The position numbers were made by a program, and so were the translations under genes. The notes under the pieces were generated by a model. The model was not told the origin of the DNA and made no database searches. It was given only the letters and a program-made list of their open reading frames with translations. A DNA stretch of 64,000 nt, taken from NCBI RefSeq assembly GCF_002291145.1, contig NZ_NTGE01000140.1, forward strand, positions 23,796 to 87,795, read 5' to 3'. The stretch is from Streptomyces sp. SA15 (GTDB lineage Bacteria; Actinomycetota; Actinomycetes; Streptomycetales; Streptomycetaceae). Shown here piece by piece: positions 7,946 through 16,668 of this stretch (positions are counted from its first letter, which is position 1; each line of letters opens with the position of its first letter).

Positions 7946-9313
7946 TTACGCGATGTGGTCTTCTTCCAGTTCCGCGTTGAAGCGGTTGGTGAAACGCATG
8001 ACCATCCGTTTGGCGTCGGCGTCCAGGACGGGGATGCCGTAGGTCGCCTCGACGTTGCTGCTGAACTCGCGGGGAGTCGGGTAGCCGCTGCCGTCTATCG
8101 ACTGCTTGAAGACCTGGTAGTACGCCTCTTCGTCCGGCTCGGGGGGTTCCGGGGGGCCGCCTCCCTCGCCCAGTTCGCGGGTGCGGCCGGGGCCTGCGGG
8201 GATGGGGAAGCTGCCGGTCTCCTCCGGAGAGGGGCCCTGGGTAGGGGGTTCCTCAAGGTACTGCTGGTCTTGGTACTGCTGGTCTTGGTACTGCTGGTCC
8301 TGGTAATGCTCGGCCTGGAGCTGTTCTGCGTACCACTGCTCGTATTGCTCTTGGGGGTCGTAGGTGGGGTCGTAGCCGCCCTGGTATTCGACCTGGCGGG
8401 GGGTTTCGAACCAGGGGCTGTTGTCCGGATCTGGCGTGTTGGGCAGTTGCTCGGCGTTGGGGTTGCTGTCGAGCTCCAGGCGCTGCCCGCTGTGGGGTGC
8501 CGCTCTCTGCGGGACGGGTGCCCCAGCGGCACGACTGCCCGCAGCCGCGTCGGATGCAGCTGCCGCGTCGGCTGCCGGGGCCGCGTCCAGCGCCTGCTGC
8601 GGTGCCGGCGGGAGCAACGCCGGCTCTATGCCTGCCGCCGCCAAGCCCGCCGGGGCCGTTTCCGCCAGTGGAACCCCGTACCGCGCCAACCGCAGCGGCA
8701 TCAGGCTCTCCACCGGCGCCTTTCTCCTCCACGCCCGGCCGAAGCGTGACCGTAGGCGGGCCTGGTAGACCAGGCGCTCCTGTTCCAGCTTGATGACCTG
8801 CTCGTAGGAGCGGAGCTCCCAGAGCTTCATGCGGCGCCAGAGCAGGAACGTCGGGAGGGGGGAGAGGAGCCAGCGGGTGAGGCGGACCCCCTCCATGTGC
8901 TTGTCCGCCGTGATGTCGGCTATGCGGCCGATCGCGTGGCGGGCCGCCTCCACCGAGACCACGAAGAGGATCGGGATCACCCCGTGCATGCCCACGCCCA
9001 GCGGGTCCGGCCAGGCCGCCGCGCCGTTGAACGCGATCGTGGCCGCCGTGAGCAGCCATGCCGTCTGGCGGAGCAGCGGGAAGGGGATGCGGATCCAGGT
9101 CAGGAGCAGGTCGAGGGCGAGGAGGACGCAGATACCCGCGTCGATTCCGATCGGGAAGACGTAACTGAAGTTCCCGAAGCCCTTTTGGAGGGCCAACTCG
9201 CGGACGGCCGCGTAGGAACCCGCGAAGCCGATACCGGCGATGATGACGGCACCGGAGACGACCACGCCGATGAGAACCCGGTGCATCCGTGTCAGCTGCA
9301 GTGGCGCGGCCAC
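7946..9313 (-). CDS. DUF2637 (SpdB-like) membrane protein
   Basis: 455 residues. The N-terminal half has four hydrophobic helices (VLIGVVVSGAVIIAGIGF, YVFPIGIDAGICVLLALDLLL, TAWLLTAATIAFNGAAAWP, VIPILFVVSVEAARHAI), matching DUF2637, a family first noticed in Streptomyces plasmid-spread (SpdB-like) proteins and also found on chromosomes. A charged region and a long Pro/Gln/Tyr-rich tail follow, with three YQDQQ repeats. GTG 9313 is preferred over TTG 9349 because GGGAGGGGAG lies just upstream of it. Function is unknown. No transfer genes lie beside it, so plasmid origin is not supported. Confidence 0.8.
   Translation of the reverse strand: MAAPLQLTRMHRVLIGVVVSGAVIIAGIGFAGSYAAVRELALQKGFGNFSYVFPIGIDAGICVLLALDLLLTWIRIPFPLLRQTAWLLTAATIAFNGAAAWPDPLGVGMHGVIPILFVVSVEAARHAIGRIADITADKHMEGVRLTRWLLSPLPTFLLWRRMKLWELRSYEQVIKLEQERLVYQARLRSRFGRAWRRKAPVESLMPLRLARYGVPLAETAPAGLAAAGIEPALLPPAPQQALDAAPAADAAAASDAAAGSRAAGAPVPQRAAPHSGQRLELDSNPNAEQLPNTPDPDNSPWFETPRQVEYQGGYDPTYDPQEQYEQWYAEQLQAEHYQDQQYQDQQYQDQQYLEEPPTQGPSPEETGSFPIPAGPGRTRELGEGGGPPEPPEPDEEAYYQVFKQSIDGSGYPTPREFSSNVEATYGIPVLDADAKRMVMRFTNRFNAELEEDHIA
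8259..8305. repeat. 15-bp tandem repeat in the DUF2637 gene
   Basis: About three near-identical copies of TGGTACTGCTGGTCT encode the repeated YQDQQ peptide in the low-complexity tail of the DUF2637 protein. Copy number probably varies between strains. Confidence 0.75.
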
Positions 9314-9398
9314 CCGTACTCCCCTCCCAGTGCGTGTTGTTGCGCGCAACAGGGTGGCACATCTGTGCGGGAGACGGGTGGCCGGTCCAGAGTGACGG

Positions 9399-10283
9399 TC
9401 AGCTCTTCTTCGACGCCGACTTCGACGGGGAGGCCGAGGGCGCCTCCGAACCCGCCTCCGAACCCGCCTTCGACGCCGACTTCGTGGGCGACGGCGAACC
9501 GCTCGCCTTGCCCACGCCGTTCGCCGACGACACCGAAGCCACCGCCTCCTTCGCCGCCTTCTGCGCCAGCTTCGCCAGGGACTGAGCGCTCGGGGACTTC
9601 TCGCCGGCCAGGCCCGCGCCGTTGTAGTCGAGGGTGACGACGACGTTCTCGACGCGTGCCACGACCGTCTGCTGCTTGAAGGAACCCTCCTTCTTCTTCA
9701 GGTCGTAACTCACGGCCGTCGCCGCGTCGCCCGTCCCGGCGACCGGCTCCGACTTCGTGTTCTTCGCGCCGCTCACCGCCTGGGCGTCCTGGATCTGCTT
9801 GTCGTAGTACGACTGCGCCTGCTTCTCGCCCGTGCCGCGCGAGGTGTCCGACTCGAAGCGCAGCAGGGCGACGTTCAGCCAGCGGAACTGGGAGCCCTTG
9901 ACGCCGTTGTTGTCGAGGCTGCTCCAGGAGCAGTTGGCGCGCGTCGCCGTGTCGTCCGACGTGCCCTCCTTGCCGGACTTCGCCGCCTCGGGCACCAGTT
10001 CGCCCAGGGTCTTCTTCGACAGCACCGCGCACGGCTCCGGAAGCGACTTGTACGCCGCCGCCTGCACCGTCGGCGAAGGGCTCGCGGAGGCCGAGGCGGT
10101 GGCGCCCGCGTTCTTGGCGCCGGCGTCGTCGGAGCCGGAGTCCGAGGAGCAGCCGGTGGCGATCAGCATCGCGGGGACGGCGGCAGCCGCGCAGACAAGG
10201 ACGCGGTTGAGGCGCTTCGCTCGCTGATCGCGCTGGTCTCGCTTCTCTCGCTGTGCTAGTCGCTGCATGGTTCCTTCACTCAT
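9399..10283 (-). CDS. DUF3558 lipoprotein (paralogue 1)
   Basis: 294 residues. A basic N-terminus, hydrophobic stretch and lipobox (VPAMLIATGC) mark a lipoprotein exported and anchored outside the membrane. The mature part (SLPEPCAVLSKKTLGELVPEA, ANCSWSSLD) is DUF3558, a mycolata/Streptomyces family of unknown role with a conserved Cys pair. A Ser/Ala/Lys-rich tail follows. ATG 10283 is used; ATG 10268 (MQRL) is equally possible, with GAAGGA close upstream. It lies downstream of a second DUF3558 gene with the same PEPC start of the mature domain, so they look like an old duplication. Confidence 0.82.
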   Translation of the reverse strand: MSEGTMQRLAQREKRDQRDQRAKRLNRVLVCAAAAVPAMLIATGCSSDSGSDDAGAKNAGATASASASPSPTVQAAAYKSLPEPCAVLSKKTLGELVPEAAKSGKEGTSDDTATRANCSWSSLDNNGVKGSQFRWLNVALLRFESDTSRGTGEKQAQSYYDKQIQDAQAVSGAKNTKSEPVAGTGDAATAVSYDLKKKEGSFKQQTVVARVENVVVTLDYNGAGLAGEKSPSAQSLAKLAQKAAKEAVASVSSANGVGKASGSPSPTKSASKAGSEAGSEAPSASPSKSASKKS

Positions 10284-10455
10284 GACGCTCGTGTTCCTGC
10301 CGTCGGATCGGGTCCGGGGACGCTGGGGTTCCTGATGGTTCCTGGCGGTTCCTGCGGTCGGATCGGGTCCGAGGGGCCACGGTACGCGGTGAGGAGGACA
10401 TGCGGCCGTGCTTCGTGCGCTTTGCGTGCGGGCGTGAGGAGCGTGTGAAGGGGCG

Positions 10456-11331
10456 TCAGTCGGACAGCGTGTTCGCCAACTGCGAGGCCAGTTTCCGGGC
10501 CTTGTCCTGCATTTCCTTGCTGTCCGGGGCCACACCGACGGTGGCCGGCTGCTCCACGTACTCGATCGTCACGATCACGTTCGACGTGCGGAACGCCACA
10601 GTCACCGTGCGCTGCTGGGCCGTCGAACCGGAGCTGCTCAAGACGTGGTCCAGGAACGCTTCGTCGCCGAGGTCGTCGAGGAGGCGGGGCTGGAGAGTGG
10701 AAGGGGTGGTGGAGACGGAAGGGGAGGGGGAGCCGGAGACGGACGTCGAGGGGGCGTCGCTCGGGTCGCCGGCTTCGTCGGCGCCGGTGGTGGGGCTGGA
10801 ACTCGCGCCGGACGCCACTTCGGACACCGATTCGGACGGCGATTCGGACGCCGATTCGGACGGCGATTCGGACGGCGTCGGCTCGGGAAGGTCCGCCGCA
10901 TCCTCCTTCGTCCCGAACAGCTGCTGCGCCTCGCTGTCGTCGCTCACGGTGTTGTCGTACGAGACCACCCGCTCGAAGTCGACGAGGAGATGGTCGGTGG
11001 CGTCCGTGGACTCCACCTTCCAGCGGCAGCCGACCTTGCGGTCCGTGTCGTAGGTGAGCGTGGCCTCGCCCGCGTAGGCCTTCTCCCGCTGCTCCGCGTC
11101 CGTGATCTGCCTGACGCCGGGCAGGAGCGAGTTGAGGGTGTCCTGGCCGACCGCGCCGCAGGGTTCGGGGAGGGTGCGGTACCGGCCCGGCTGGGCCGAG
11201 GCCGCAGCCGTACTGGAGTCGCCGGGGTTGGAGTTGTCAGGCGGACTGCCGTTGTCCGAGCTGCCGGTGCAGCCGGCCAGCAGGGCCGCGAGGAGCGCGA
11301 CTGTGCCGGGTACGTAGGCCTTCCGCTGCAC
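10456..11331 (-). CDS. DUF3558 lipoprotein (paralogue 2)
   Basis: 291 residues with a signal peptide and lipobox (LLAALLAGC), then RYRTLPEPCGAVGQDTLNSLLPG and GCRWKVES, the same Cys pattern as the neighbouring paralogue. Between them is a long insert of Ser-Glu-Ser-Pro repeats (about residues 150-200), encoded by 12-bp repeats at about 10822-10870. The C-terminal strand VTVAFRTSNVIVTIEYVEQ resembles VVARVENVVVTLDYNG of paralogue 1. Likely an exported, membrane-tethered protein; substrate or partner unknown. Confidence 0.82.
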   Translation of the reverse strand: MQRKAYVPGTVALLAALLAGCTGSSDNGSPPDNSNPGDSSTAAASAQPGRYRTLPEPCGAVGQDTLNSLLPGVRQITDAEQREKAYAGEATLTYDTDRKVGCRWKVESTDATDHLLVDFERVVSYDNTVSDDSEAQQLFGTKEDAADLPEPTPSESPSESASESPSESVSEVASGASSSPTTGADEAGDPSDAPSTSVSGSPSPSVSTTPSTLQPRLLDDLGDEAFLDHVLSSSGSTAQQRTVTVAFRTSNVIVTIEYVEQPATVGVAPDSKEMQDKARKLASQLANTLSD

Positions 11332-11533
11332 GGTCGGGCTCCTCTCGACGGTGTGTTTCCCTGAGGATCTCAGTGTCCCCGCTGGTTATTCGCTTGCCGC
11401 ACGGGGGCGCCCCCTGGAGACAATGTGTATCGCACGCACTGCCGTGGACGCCGGTCCGCTGTCCCTTTCATCGACCTTGGCGCCGGTTTTGCGATTCGAT
11501 AGTTCTGTTGATTTTACGGGGGAAGAGGGCGAT

Positions 11534-12727
11534 ATGTCGTACGTGGAAATGCCGGGCGCGAAGGTACCCATCCGCATGTGGACCGACCCGGCGACGGTCG
11601 AGGACGGGGCACTCCAGCAGCTGCGGAACGTGGCGACGCTGCCGTGGATCAAGGGGCTGGCGGTCATGCCGGACGTCCACTACGGGAAGGGCGCGACGGT
11701 CGGGTCGGTCATCGCGATGCGGGGGGCTGTGTGTCCTGCGGCGGTGGGGGTGGACATCGGGTGCGGGATGTCGGCGGTGAAGACCTCGCTGACGGCGAAT
11801 GATCTGCCGGGGGATCTGTCGCGGCTTCGGTCGAAGGTGGAGCAGGCTATTCCGGTGGGGCGGGGAATGCATGACGATCCCGTCGACCCGGGGCGGCTGC
11901 ACGGGTTCGCGACTGCGGGTTGGGACGACTTCTGGGGGCGCTTCGACGGAGTGGCGGAAGCGGTCAAATTCCGTCATGAGCGGGCCGGAAAGCAGATGGG
12001 AACGCTCGGATCCGGAAATCATTTCGCAGAAGTATGCATAAGTGGTGAAGGTTCGGTCTGGCTCATGCTCCACTCCGGTTCCCGGAACATCGGCAAGGAG
12101 CTGGCCGAGCACCACATCGGTGTGGCCCAGAGGCTTCCGCACAACCAGGGGCTGATCGACCGCGATCTTGCGGTTTTCGTGGCGGACACTCCGCAGATGG
12201 CGGCGTACCAGAACGATCTCTACTGGGCTCAGGAGTACGCCAAGTACAACCGGTCGATCATGATGGCCCTCTTCAAGGGCGTGATCCGTAAGGAGTTCAA
12301 GAAGGCACGGGTGACCTTCGAGCCCGAGGTGAGCTGCCACCACAATTACGTGAGCCGTGAGCGCTACGAGGGTATGGACCTGCTCGTCACGCGCAAGGGA
12401 GCGATCAGCGCCAGGTCCGGTGAGTACGGGATCATCCCGGGCTCGATGGGCACCGGTTCGTACATCGTGAAGGGTCTCGGCAACGAGAAGTCCTTCAACT
12501 CGGCCTCACACGGAGCCGGTCGGCGCATGAGCCGCAACGCGGCGAAGCGGCGCTTCTCGACGAAGGACCTGGAGGAGCAGACGCGGGGCGTGGAGTGCCG
12601 TAAGGACTCCGGTGTCGTGGATGAGATCCCGGGTGCGTACAAGCCGATCGAGCAGGTCATCGATCAGCAGCGGGACCTGGTGGAGGTCGTGGCGAAGCTG
12701 AAGCAGGTTATCTGTGTGAAGGGCTGA
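11534..12727 (+). CDS. rtcB: RtcB-family RNA ligase
   Basis: 397 residues, at the short end of the RtcB range. RtcB joins RNA 2',3'-cyclic phosphate or 3'-phosphate ends to 5'-OH ends with GTP and Mn2+. Visible metal and guanylylation motifs: DVHYGKG, DIGCGM (Cys77), GSGNHFAEV, HSGSRNIGKE, CHHNYVSRE, GSMGTGSYIVKG and ASHGAGRRMSR (His326, the expected GMP acceptor). ATG 11534 is chosen because similarity starts at MSYVEMPGAKVPIRMW and GGAAGAGGG precedes it. No archease or RtcA gene is adjacent. Confidence 0.93.
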   Translation: MSYVEMPGAKVPIRMWTDPATVEDGALQQLRNVATLPWIKGLAVMPDVHYGKGATVGSVIAMRGAVCPAAVGVDIGCGMSAVKTSLTANDLPGDLSRLRSKVEQAIPVGRGMHDDPVDPGRLHGFATAGWDDFWGRFDGVAEAVKFRHERAGKQMGTLGSGNHFAEVCISGEGSVWLMLHSGSRNIGKELAEHHIGVAQRLPHNQGLIDRDLAVFVADTPQMAAYQNDLYWAQEYAKYNRSIMMALFKGVIRKEFKKARVTFEPEVSCHHNYVSRERYEGMDLLVTRKGAISARSGEYGIIPGSMGTGSYIVKGLGNEKSFNSASHGAGRRMSRNAAKRRFSTKDLEEQTRGVECRKDSGVVDEIPGAYKPIEQVIDQQRDLVEVVAKLKQVICVKG

Positions 12728-12741
12728 TCCGCGCGTGTGTG

Positions 12742-12773
12742 GCACGGCCCCCGGCGGTGAGACCGGGGGCCGT
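12742..12773. terminator. Hairpin terminator after rtcB
   Basis: Perfect 12-bp arms (12742-12753 with 12762-12773) followed by TT, in the gap between rtcB and the convergent integrase gene. Confidence 0.8.
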
Positions 12774-12792
12774 GTTATCGGAATGATTCCGC

Positions 12793-14430
12793 CTATGCGG
12801 CCTGGATCTCCGGAACCGTCGTGCGCCACACAGGAATCACTGCAGTGGGTTCGAAGCGATGCGAGCCCTTGGTGCCGGGGAGGACGACTACGGCTTCAAG
12901 CAGACGGAACAGAATCTGACGCTTTTCCCTCAGGCGAAGTCCGTCCCAATGAGCTCGCGCGTCGATCCGCCCGCGCTCGACAGAACCGTGCCTGACCAGC
13001 CAGGCCTGCTGCTCATTCACAAGGCGCTTGATCTCCGTCTCTTCCCGTGCCAGAAGCGAGAAGTACTCGCGGTCGTTGATCTCACCGGCGTACCACTGTT
13101 CCTGTAGCAGTGCTTTTCGCTGATTCGTGGTTTCCAGCTTGTGCGTCTCTGGCCAGGGGATAGCAGGCGATGTGCCGAGTGCGCCCTCTCGTTCCAGTGC
13201 GGTGAGAACGTATTGGGTGATCAGATCATCCACCGCGGGGCCCTGGCGGCTGACTCGGCCGCAGCCACCGTCGAGCGCAGGCCGACAGCGGTACTCGTAC
13301 GAAGCGGTGGTCGGGCGTCCGTGCAAGGGCGCGCCACAGGGCTGGCCGCCGACAAGCGGTCGCCCGCAACGCACCAGCCCGGTAAGCAGGTAGACACTGT
13401 CCTCTCGGCGGTGTGCGCCGTTTCTGCGCCAGCCCCCGGGGTGTCGTTGGCTCTCCAATGATTCTGCGACGGCCTGCCACTCCTCCGGCGACACGATCGG
13501 CTCCCATTGGCCGACGACGGGCATTCCGTCTGCATCGAGGACGAGCGTGCCGTGGAGCTTGCGGTATCCGCAGATACGCGCGTTGCGCAGGATCTGCTTG
13601 ACCGTCTGGCGCTGCCAAGGGTTTCCCAGTGTGCTTGTGTAACCCGAGGCCACGAAGTCCTGGGTCACCGCGGTCAGTGTCTTGCCCTGCAGCAAGCTCT
13701 GCACTCCGCTCCGCACCACTTGCGATTCGCCCGGATGGAGCGTGACCTTGTCGGCGTTCCAGCCGAACGGGCGGCGCGATGCCACTGGCTCTCCACGCTC
13801 TGCTCGGGCGCGGTGGTTCAGTTTGGCCCGATGCTGTTGCTTCGTGCTCTCAGCTCGTGCGGCGGCCGCCCCCAGCAGGCCACGACGCGCAGCCTCTTCG
13901 CTGTAGAGGTCGTACGAGTCGAGCCCTTCGGCGTAAACGCGGGCGGGATGCGCGGTGAAGCACTTGAGGAAGCGCTGGTACGTGTGTACGTCCCGGTACA
14001 GCCGGTCGTCGGAGACGCACACGACCCCGTCGATCGGGTATCCAGCGGCAGTTTGCCCGTTCGTCAGGGCGTCGAGCATCGCATCGAAGTCAGGCCGCTC
14101 GACTCCGGCCTTTGAAGCCGACTTGTCGTTGTCGACGTAGCGATGAACGACGATCATGCGATTGCGCGCTGCGATGCGGGCGCAATGTCGTGCCTGGTCC
14201 TCAACCCCATGGCCGTCCCTTCTGTGCCTGTCGTTCGAGATGCGGCAGTAGACGACCACCAGACGCCAGCCGGCCTCCCGGAAGGACAGGGCTTCCTGCA
14301 GCGATGGTGTGCCATGGGGGACGCCACGGAGCTCCTTGAGCAGGCGTTGCACTGCGGAGGCCGAAGGTCTTTGCTTTGCAGATCGATAAGTCGAAGCGTT
14401 CGAAGGCACGCTAGTGTCGAGCTCAGCCAC
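12793..14430 (-). CDS. Large serine recombinase (site-specific integrase)
   Basis: 545 residues. The resolvase-type N-terminal domain shows VVVYCRISNDRHRRDGHGVEDQ with the likely nucleophile Ser65, and the Arg-rich partner VSDDRLYRD. A recombinase domain follows (FGWNADKVTLHPGESQVV, KQILRNARICGYRKL), then a zinc-ribbon (CGRPLVGGQPCGAPL...CRPALDGGCG) and a coiled-coil C-terminal part. This is the plan of phage and ICE integrases of the phiC31 type. GTG 14430 has AGAGG upstream. No excisionase, phage or transfer genes lie beside it, so it is a solitary integrase or the remnant of a lost element. Confidence 0.9.
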   Translation of the reverse strand: MAELDTSVPSNASTYRSAKQRPSASAVQRLLKELRGVPHGTPSLQEALSFREAGWRLVVVYCRISNDRHRRDGHGVEDQARHCARIAARNRMIVVHRYVDNDKSASKAGVERPDFDAMLDALTNGQTAAGYPIDGVVCVSDDRLYRDVHTYQRFLKCFTAHPARVYAEGLDSYDLYSEEAARRGLLGAAAARAESTKQQHRAKLNHRARAERGEPVASRRPFGWNADKVTLHPGESQVVRSGVQSLLQGKTLTAVTQDFVASGYTSTLGNPWQRQTVKQILRNARICGYRKLHGTLVLDADGMPVVGQWEPIVSPEEWQAVAESLESQRHPGGWRRNGAHRREDSVYLLTGLVRCGRPLVGGQPCGAPLHGRPTTASYEYRCRPALDGGCGRVSRQGPAVDDLITQYVLTALEREGALGTSPAIPWPETHKLETTNQRKALLQEQWYAGEINDREYFSLLAREETEIKRLVNEQQAWLVRHGSVERGRIDARAHWDGLRLREKRQILFRLLEAVVVLPGTKGSHRFEPTAVIPVWRTTVPEIQAA

Positions 14431-14460
14431 GCGGAAGCCTCTACTTCCTTGTTGGTCAGG

Positions 14461-14491
14461 CCCTCGCCCAGGACTGGCATCCCAGGCGAGG
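14461..14491. repeat. Inverted repeat between integrase and small membrane gene
   Basis: CCCTCGCC (14461-14468) pairs with GGCGAGGG (14484-14491) across a 15-base loop. It could end the minus-strand SDR transcript or be part of a recombination site next to the integrase; sequence alone does not decide. Confidence 0.4.
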
Positions 14492-14637
14492 GCCGTCGCT
14501 TTGATGTTGTGGCGTGAGCCTAGATCGCCAGTTCAGTCCCCGTTCGGGTGATCGATGACCTTCACTCATGTGAGTTAACGCCCGTGGTCCTATGCGTCAG
14601 CCCGGCCCCCGAACTGCCATTCAACGCCGTGCAGTTC

Positions 14638-14784
14638 TTATTTGGGCGCGTGCGTCACCGCGTAGATCATCACGAACGCCACGATGTGGATGCCGAAGAG
14701 GAAGTACGCCAGCCACCACCACATCTTGCGTTCGTTCTTCTTCTCCTCGTTCAGGCGGCGTCTGTCCCGGTCGGCGCCGTCCAT
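14638..14784 (-). CDS. Small single-span membrane protein
   Basis: A 48-residue peptide read directly from the minus strand: a charged N-terminal half (DRDRRRLNEEKKNERK) and one hydrophobic helix (MWWWLAYFLFGIHIVAFVMIYAV) ending THAPK. Its ATG shares a base with the TGA of the upstream SDR gene in a TGATG overlap, which argues strongly for translation. Small membrane peptides of this layout are common in Streptomyces; the function is unknown. Confidence 0.7.
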   Translation of the reverse strand: MDGADRDRRRLNEEKKNERKMWWWLAYFLFGIHIVAFVMIYAVTHAPK

Positions 14785-15560
14785 CACAGTTCCCGGTGGA
14801 CCTTCGTGTTCGAGGCCTGGGCGCGCGGGCGGAGGATCAGGAGGTCGACGTTGACGTGGCTGGGGCGGGTGATCGCCCAGGTGATGGTGTCGGCGACGTC
14901 GTCGGCGGTGAGGGGCTCGTCGACGCCCTCGTAGACCTTCTCCGCCTTGTCCTTGTCGCCGCCGAAGCGGGTGAGGGCGAACTCGTCCGTCCTGACCATG
15001 CCGGGGGCGATCTCGATGACGCGGACCGGGCGGCCGACGATCTCCAGGCGGAGGGTCTCGGCGAGGACGTGGGCGCCGTGCTTGGCGGCGACGTAGCCCG
15101 CGCCGCCCTCGTACGTGCCGTGGCCGGCCGTGGAGGAGACGACGACGATCGTGCCGTCGCCGCTCGCGTCCAGCTTGGGGAGCAGGGCCTGGGTGAGGTT
15201 GAGGGTGCCGATGACGTTGGTCTCGTACATCGTGCGCCAGTCGTCCGGGTCGCCGGTCGCGACCGGGTCGGCGCCGAGCGCGCCGCCCGCGTTGTTCACG
15301 AGCACGCCGATGGTCTTGAAGGCCGAGGCGAACTCGTCGACGGCCGCGCGGTCGGTGACGTCCAGCTGGTACGCCGTCGCGGAGTGGCCGGCCGCGCTGA
15401 TCTCCTCGGCGAGTGCCTCGATGCGGTCCTTGCGGCGGGCGGTGAGAACCACGCGGTAGCCGGCTGCGGCGAGCTGCCGGGCGGTGGCGGCGCCGATTCC
15501 GCTGCTCGCACCGGTGACGACGGCGATGCGGGAGGCGGCGGACGGGGCGGCGGTGGCCAT
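14784..15560 (-). CDS. SDR-family NAD(P)-dependent oxidoreductase
   Basis: 258 residues, classical short-chain dehydrogenase. The cofactor motif TGASSGIG is near residue 17, LDVTD follows, NNAG is present, and the catalytic Ser-Tyr-Lys set is seen in VVVSSTAGHG...GYVAAKHG. PGMVRTDEF follows. It resembles the YdfG/serine-3-dehydrogenase-like cluster, but the substrate cannot be fixed from sequence. ATG 15560 has GAGGAG 5-10 bases upstream. It is coupled to the small membrane peptide downstream by TGATG and divergent from a SnoaL-like gene. Confidence 0.92.
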   Translation of the reverse strand: MATAAPSAASRIAVVTGASSGIGAATARQLAAAGYRVVLTARRKDRIEALAEEISAAGHSATAYQLDVTDRAAVDEFASAFKTIGVLVNNAGGALGADPVATGDPDDWRTMYETNVIGTLNLTQALLPKLDASGDGTIVVVSSTAGHGTYEGGAGYVAAKHGAHVLAETLRLEIVGRPVRVIEIAPGMVRTDEFALTRFGGDKDKAEKVYEGVDEPLTADDVADTITWAITRPSHVNVDLLILRPRAQASNTKVHREL

Positions 15561-15713
15561 GGACTGCTCCTCGGACGGGGGGCGAATGCCTGTCCGGTCA
15601 GGATAGGCGGGCGGGATGTGCGGGCGGTTCCTGGTCTCGTTCTCGGGTCGGCTCGTGGGCGGCCGCGGTGGAAGAATGGGGTGTGGGTGATCCCCTGAGC
15701 AGGAGGTGGATCC

Positions 15714-16145
15714 ATGGGACAGGCACGTGAGGTCATGGACCGGCTCACGGATGCGCTGACCACGCACCCGGACCTCAAGGCCATCGCCGATCTGTATGCC
15801 GAGGACGCGGTCGCCGTCACGCCCGACGAAGGAGAGATCCGTGGGCGCGACCACATCGTCGACTACTGGCGGCAGATGACGGAGGCGGTCCCCGAGGCCA
15901 CGTTCGAGTCGTTGCACAAGTACGAGACCGGTGACACGGCCATCGACGAGGGCATCTTCAGCGGCAGGAACACCGGGCCGCTGCACCTGCCCAGCGGGGA
16001 GACGCTCCCCGCGACCCAGAAGGAGATCAGGATCCGCGGGGTGGACATCGCCACCGTGAAGGACGGCCGGATCGTCGACTACCGGCTCTACTTCGACGAG
16101 ATGGACTTCCTGGGGCAGTTGGGGCTGCTGCCCGAGCAGCCGTAG
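15714..16145 (+). CDS. SnoaL/NTF2-like protein
   Basis: 143 residues with the alpha+beta cone-fold pattern of polyketide-cyclase-like NTF2 proteins: LADLYAEDAVAVTPDEGEIRGRDHIVDYWRQM at the front and IRIRGVDIATVKDGRIVDYRLYFDEMDFLGQLGLL at the end. Members bind small hydrophobic molecules or act as isomerases; no specific residues allow a substrate call. ATG 15714 follows a perfect AGGAGG. Divergent from the SDR gene, so co-regulation is possible. Confidence 0.88.
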   Translation: MGQAREVMDRLTDALTTHPDLKAIADLYAEDAVAVTPDEGEIRGRDHIVDYWRQMTEAVPEATFESLHKYETGDTAIDEGIFSGRNTGPLHLPSGETLPATQKEIRIRGVDIATVKDGRIVDYRLYFDEMDFLGQLGLLPEQP

Positions 16146-16187
16146 CGATTCCAGCCGTAGCGACTCCAGCCATATCCGACTCCAGCC

Positions 16188-16225
16188 GCCGCGAGCCGGC
16201 TCAGTCGGCTCAGTCGGCTCGCGGC
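16188..16225. terminator. Hairpin between convergent genes
   Basis: An 11-bp perfect stem (16188-16198 with 16215-16225) lies after the SnoaL-like gene and overlaps the last codons of the convergent YnfA gene. Simple CCAGCC(G)TAGCGA-like repeats precede it at 16140-16187. Confidence 0.6.
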
Positions 16226-16545
16226 GCGTACATGATGACCGCCATGCCCGCGAGGCAGATCAGCGCGCCCGTGACGTCCCAGCGGTCCGGGCGGTAGCCG
16301 TCTGCGGCCATTCCCCAGGCCAGGGAACCGGCGACGAAGACACCGCCGTACGCGGCGAGGATGCGGCCGAAGTTCGCGTCCGGCTGGAGCGTGGCTACGA
16401 AGCCGTACGCGCCGAGGGCGATGACGCCGGCGCCGATCCACAGCCAGCCGCGGTGTTCGCGTACGCCCTGCCAGACCAGCCAGGCGCCGCCGATCTCGAA
16501 GAGGGCGGCGACGACGAAGAGGGCGGCGGAGCGGAGGATGAGCAT
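16210..16545 (-). CDS. YnfA/UPF0060 family membrane protein
   Basis: 111 residues with four transmembrane helices and the family signatures FEIGGAWLVWQGVREHRGWLW, YGFVATLQPDANFGRILAAYGGVFVAGSLAWG and GYRPDRWDVTGALICLAG. UPF0060/YnfA proteins are small multidrug-resistance-like inner membrane proteins proposed as efflux pumps. ATG 16545 gives the standard family length. Divergent from a MarR regulator with a palindromic operator in the gap, so it may be controlled by that MarR. Confidence 0.92.
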   Translation of the reverse strand: MLILRSAALFVVAALFEIGGAWLVWQGVREHRGWLWIGAGVIALGAYGFVATLQPDANFGRILAAYGGVFVAGSLAWGMAADGYRPDRWDVTGALICLAGMAVIMYAPRAD

Positions 16546-16637
16546 GCGGGCAGCTTCGCATGCGTGTGTGGAGGCGCAGGGGTCACCCGCGTGCGTCACC
16601 TGATGGTGGCCGGGCCTCGGCCGCCCCGCCGTACGAT

Positions 16638-16654
16638 CTCTGCACGGTGCAGAG
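16638..16654. promoter_or_regulatory. MarR-type operator palindrome
   Basis: CTCTGCACGGTGCAGAG is a perfect 8-bp inverted repeat around one central base. It sits 15 bases before the MarR start codon and in the intergenic region shared with the divergent YnfA gene. Size and place fit an autoregulatory MarR operator. Confidence 0.7.
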
Positions 16655-16668
16655 GAAAGGCGGGCGGC

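Noticed and set aside
7946..9313. DUF2637/SpdB-like gene as sign of an integrated plasmid
   Set aside because: No replication, transfer or integrase gene is adjacent, and the family also occurs in chromosomal contexts.
12792..14596. CCTATGCG at 12792 and 14589 as att sites flanking the integrase
   Set aside because: Only 8 bp, one copy is inside the integrase coding region, and such a match is not unlikely by chance.
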